Assembly: GCA_009886815.1 (NCBI GenBank)
Contig: QXYP01000222.1
Span: forward strand, 30,219-35,771
Origin: Halieaceae bacterium
GTDB taxonomy: Bacteria > Pseudomonadota > Gammaproteobacteria > Pseudomonadales > Halieaceae
Reading direction: 5' to 3'
DNA: 5,553 nucleotides
The notes under the pieces are model-generated. The model saw only the letters and a list, made by a program, of their open reading frames with translations, had not been told where the DNA came from and ran no database searches. The first letter of the stretch is position 1. Every line of letters begins with the position of its first letter. This document shows, piece after piece, positions 5,368 to 5,553 of the stretch. A program made the translations under genes and the position numbers.

Positions 5368-5553
5368 ATGAGTCTTACTGACATCAACGGCCATGCTGTT
5401 TCCCGCATATGCTTGGGAACCATGACATGGGGCGAGCAAAATACAGAGCAAGAGGCCCATGCTCAAATTGACTTTGCCTTGGAGCAGGGCATTAATTTTA
5501 TGGACGCCGCGGAAATGTACCCAGTACCGCCAAAGGCGGAAACCCAGGGACGC
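5368..5553 (+). CDS. tas: Tas-like aldo/keto reductase, N-terminal part (3'-truncated by window edge)
   Basis: The first 62 codons of a cytoplasmic NADPH-dependent aldo/keto reductase (TIM-barrel AKR family). Seen: LGTMTWGEQNTEQEAHAQIDFALEQ in two adjoining blocks (residues 16-25 and 26-40), then GINFMDAAEMYPVPP (41-55) and ETQGR at the edge. GINxxDxAExYPVPP and the downstream ETQG closely resemble E. coli Tas (GTMTFGEQN, HAQLDYA, AEMYPVPPRPETQG). Asp46 and Tyr51 match the first two members of the AKR catalytic tetrad (Asp, Tyr, Lys, His); the Lys and His would lie beyond the window. ATG 5368 is the first possible in-frame start, because a TGA stop (5365-5367) directly precedes it. An overlapping ATG at 5364 is in another frame and stops after five codons. 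Physiological substrate unknown. The open frame runs off the end without a stop. The symbol is by resemblance. Confidence 0.9.
   Translation, partial: MSLTDINGHAVSRICLGTMTWGEQNTEQEAHAQIDFALEQGINFMDAAEMYPVPPKAETQGR

Overview
The window looks like ordinary chromosomal DNA from a Gram-negative gammaproteobacterium, probably a free-living and possibly marine member. The basis is the enterobacterial-like MetH, AmtB, PhoA and Tas-type sequences, the small DUF2970-type protein, and the moderate GC content with short intergenic gaps. The lineage is inferred from protein resemblance, not from a marker gene.

Layout, left to right. (1) 1-586, plus strand: the 3' end of metH (cobalamin-dependent methionine synthase), covering its AdoMet-binding reactivation domain. 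(2) 676-903, plus: a 75-residue DUF2970-type membrane protein, probably in the metH transcription unit. (3) 904-1198: a 295-base gap with no convincing gene, holding small GC-rich hairpins and a 10-bp palindrome. (4) 1199-2368, plus: a CPA2-family (KefB/KefC-like) monovalent cation:proton antiporter that has only the membrane domain. (5) 2369-2489: a convergent gap with two stem-loops that could end transcription from either side. (6) 2490-3797, minus: the ammonium transporter amtB. (7) 3798-3923: a 126-bp divergent promoter region. (8) 3924-5315, plus: an E. coli-type periplasmic alkaline phosphatase (phoA). (9) 5368-5553, plus: the start of a Tas-like aldo/keto reductase, cut by the window edge.

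Taken together, the window encodes methionine synthesis, cation/pH homeostasis and two nutrient-acquisition functions (ammonium uptake and release of phosphate from organic phosphorus). The last two share a divergent intergenic region. All three complete enzymes or transporters of known type keep almost all their key residues and have no frameshifts. Three start codons were moved inward from the longest open frame, because the inner ATG has a Shine-Dalgarno sequence and a sensible N-terminus.

I found no CRISPR array, mobile element, toxin-antitoxin, defence system, tRNA or rRNA, and nothing I would defend as a new biological system. The points most worth a second look are the amtB/phoA divergent pair with its repeat-rich intergenic region, a His-to-Gln change at a zinc-proximal position of the phosphatase, amtB without an adjacent glnK, and the uncharacterised DUF2970 protein beside metH.
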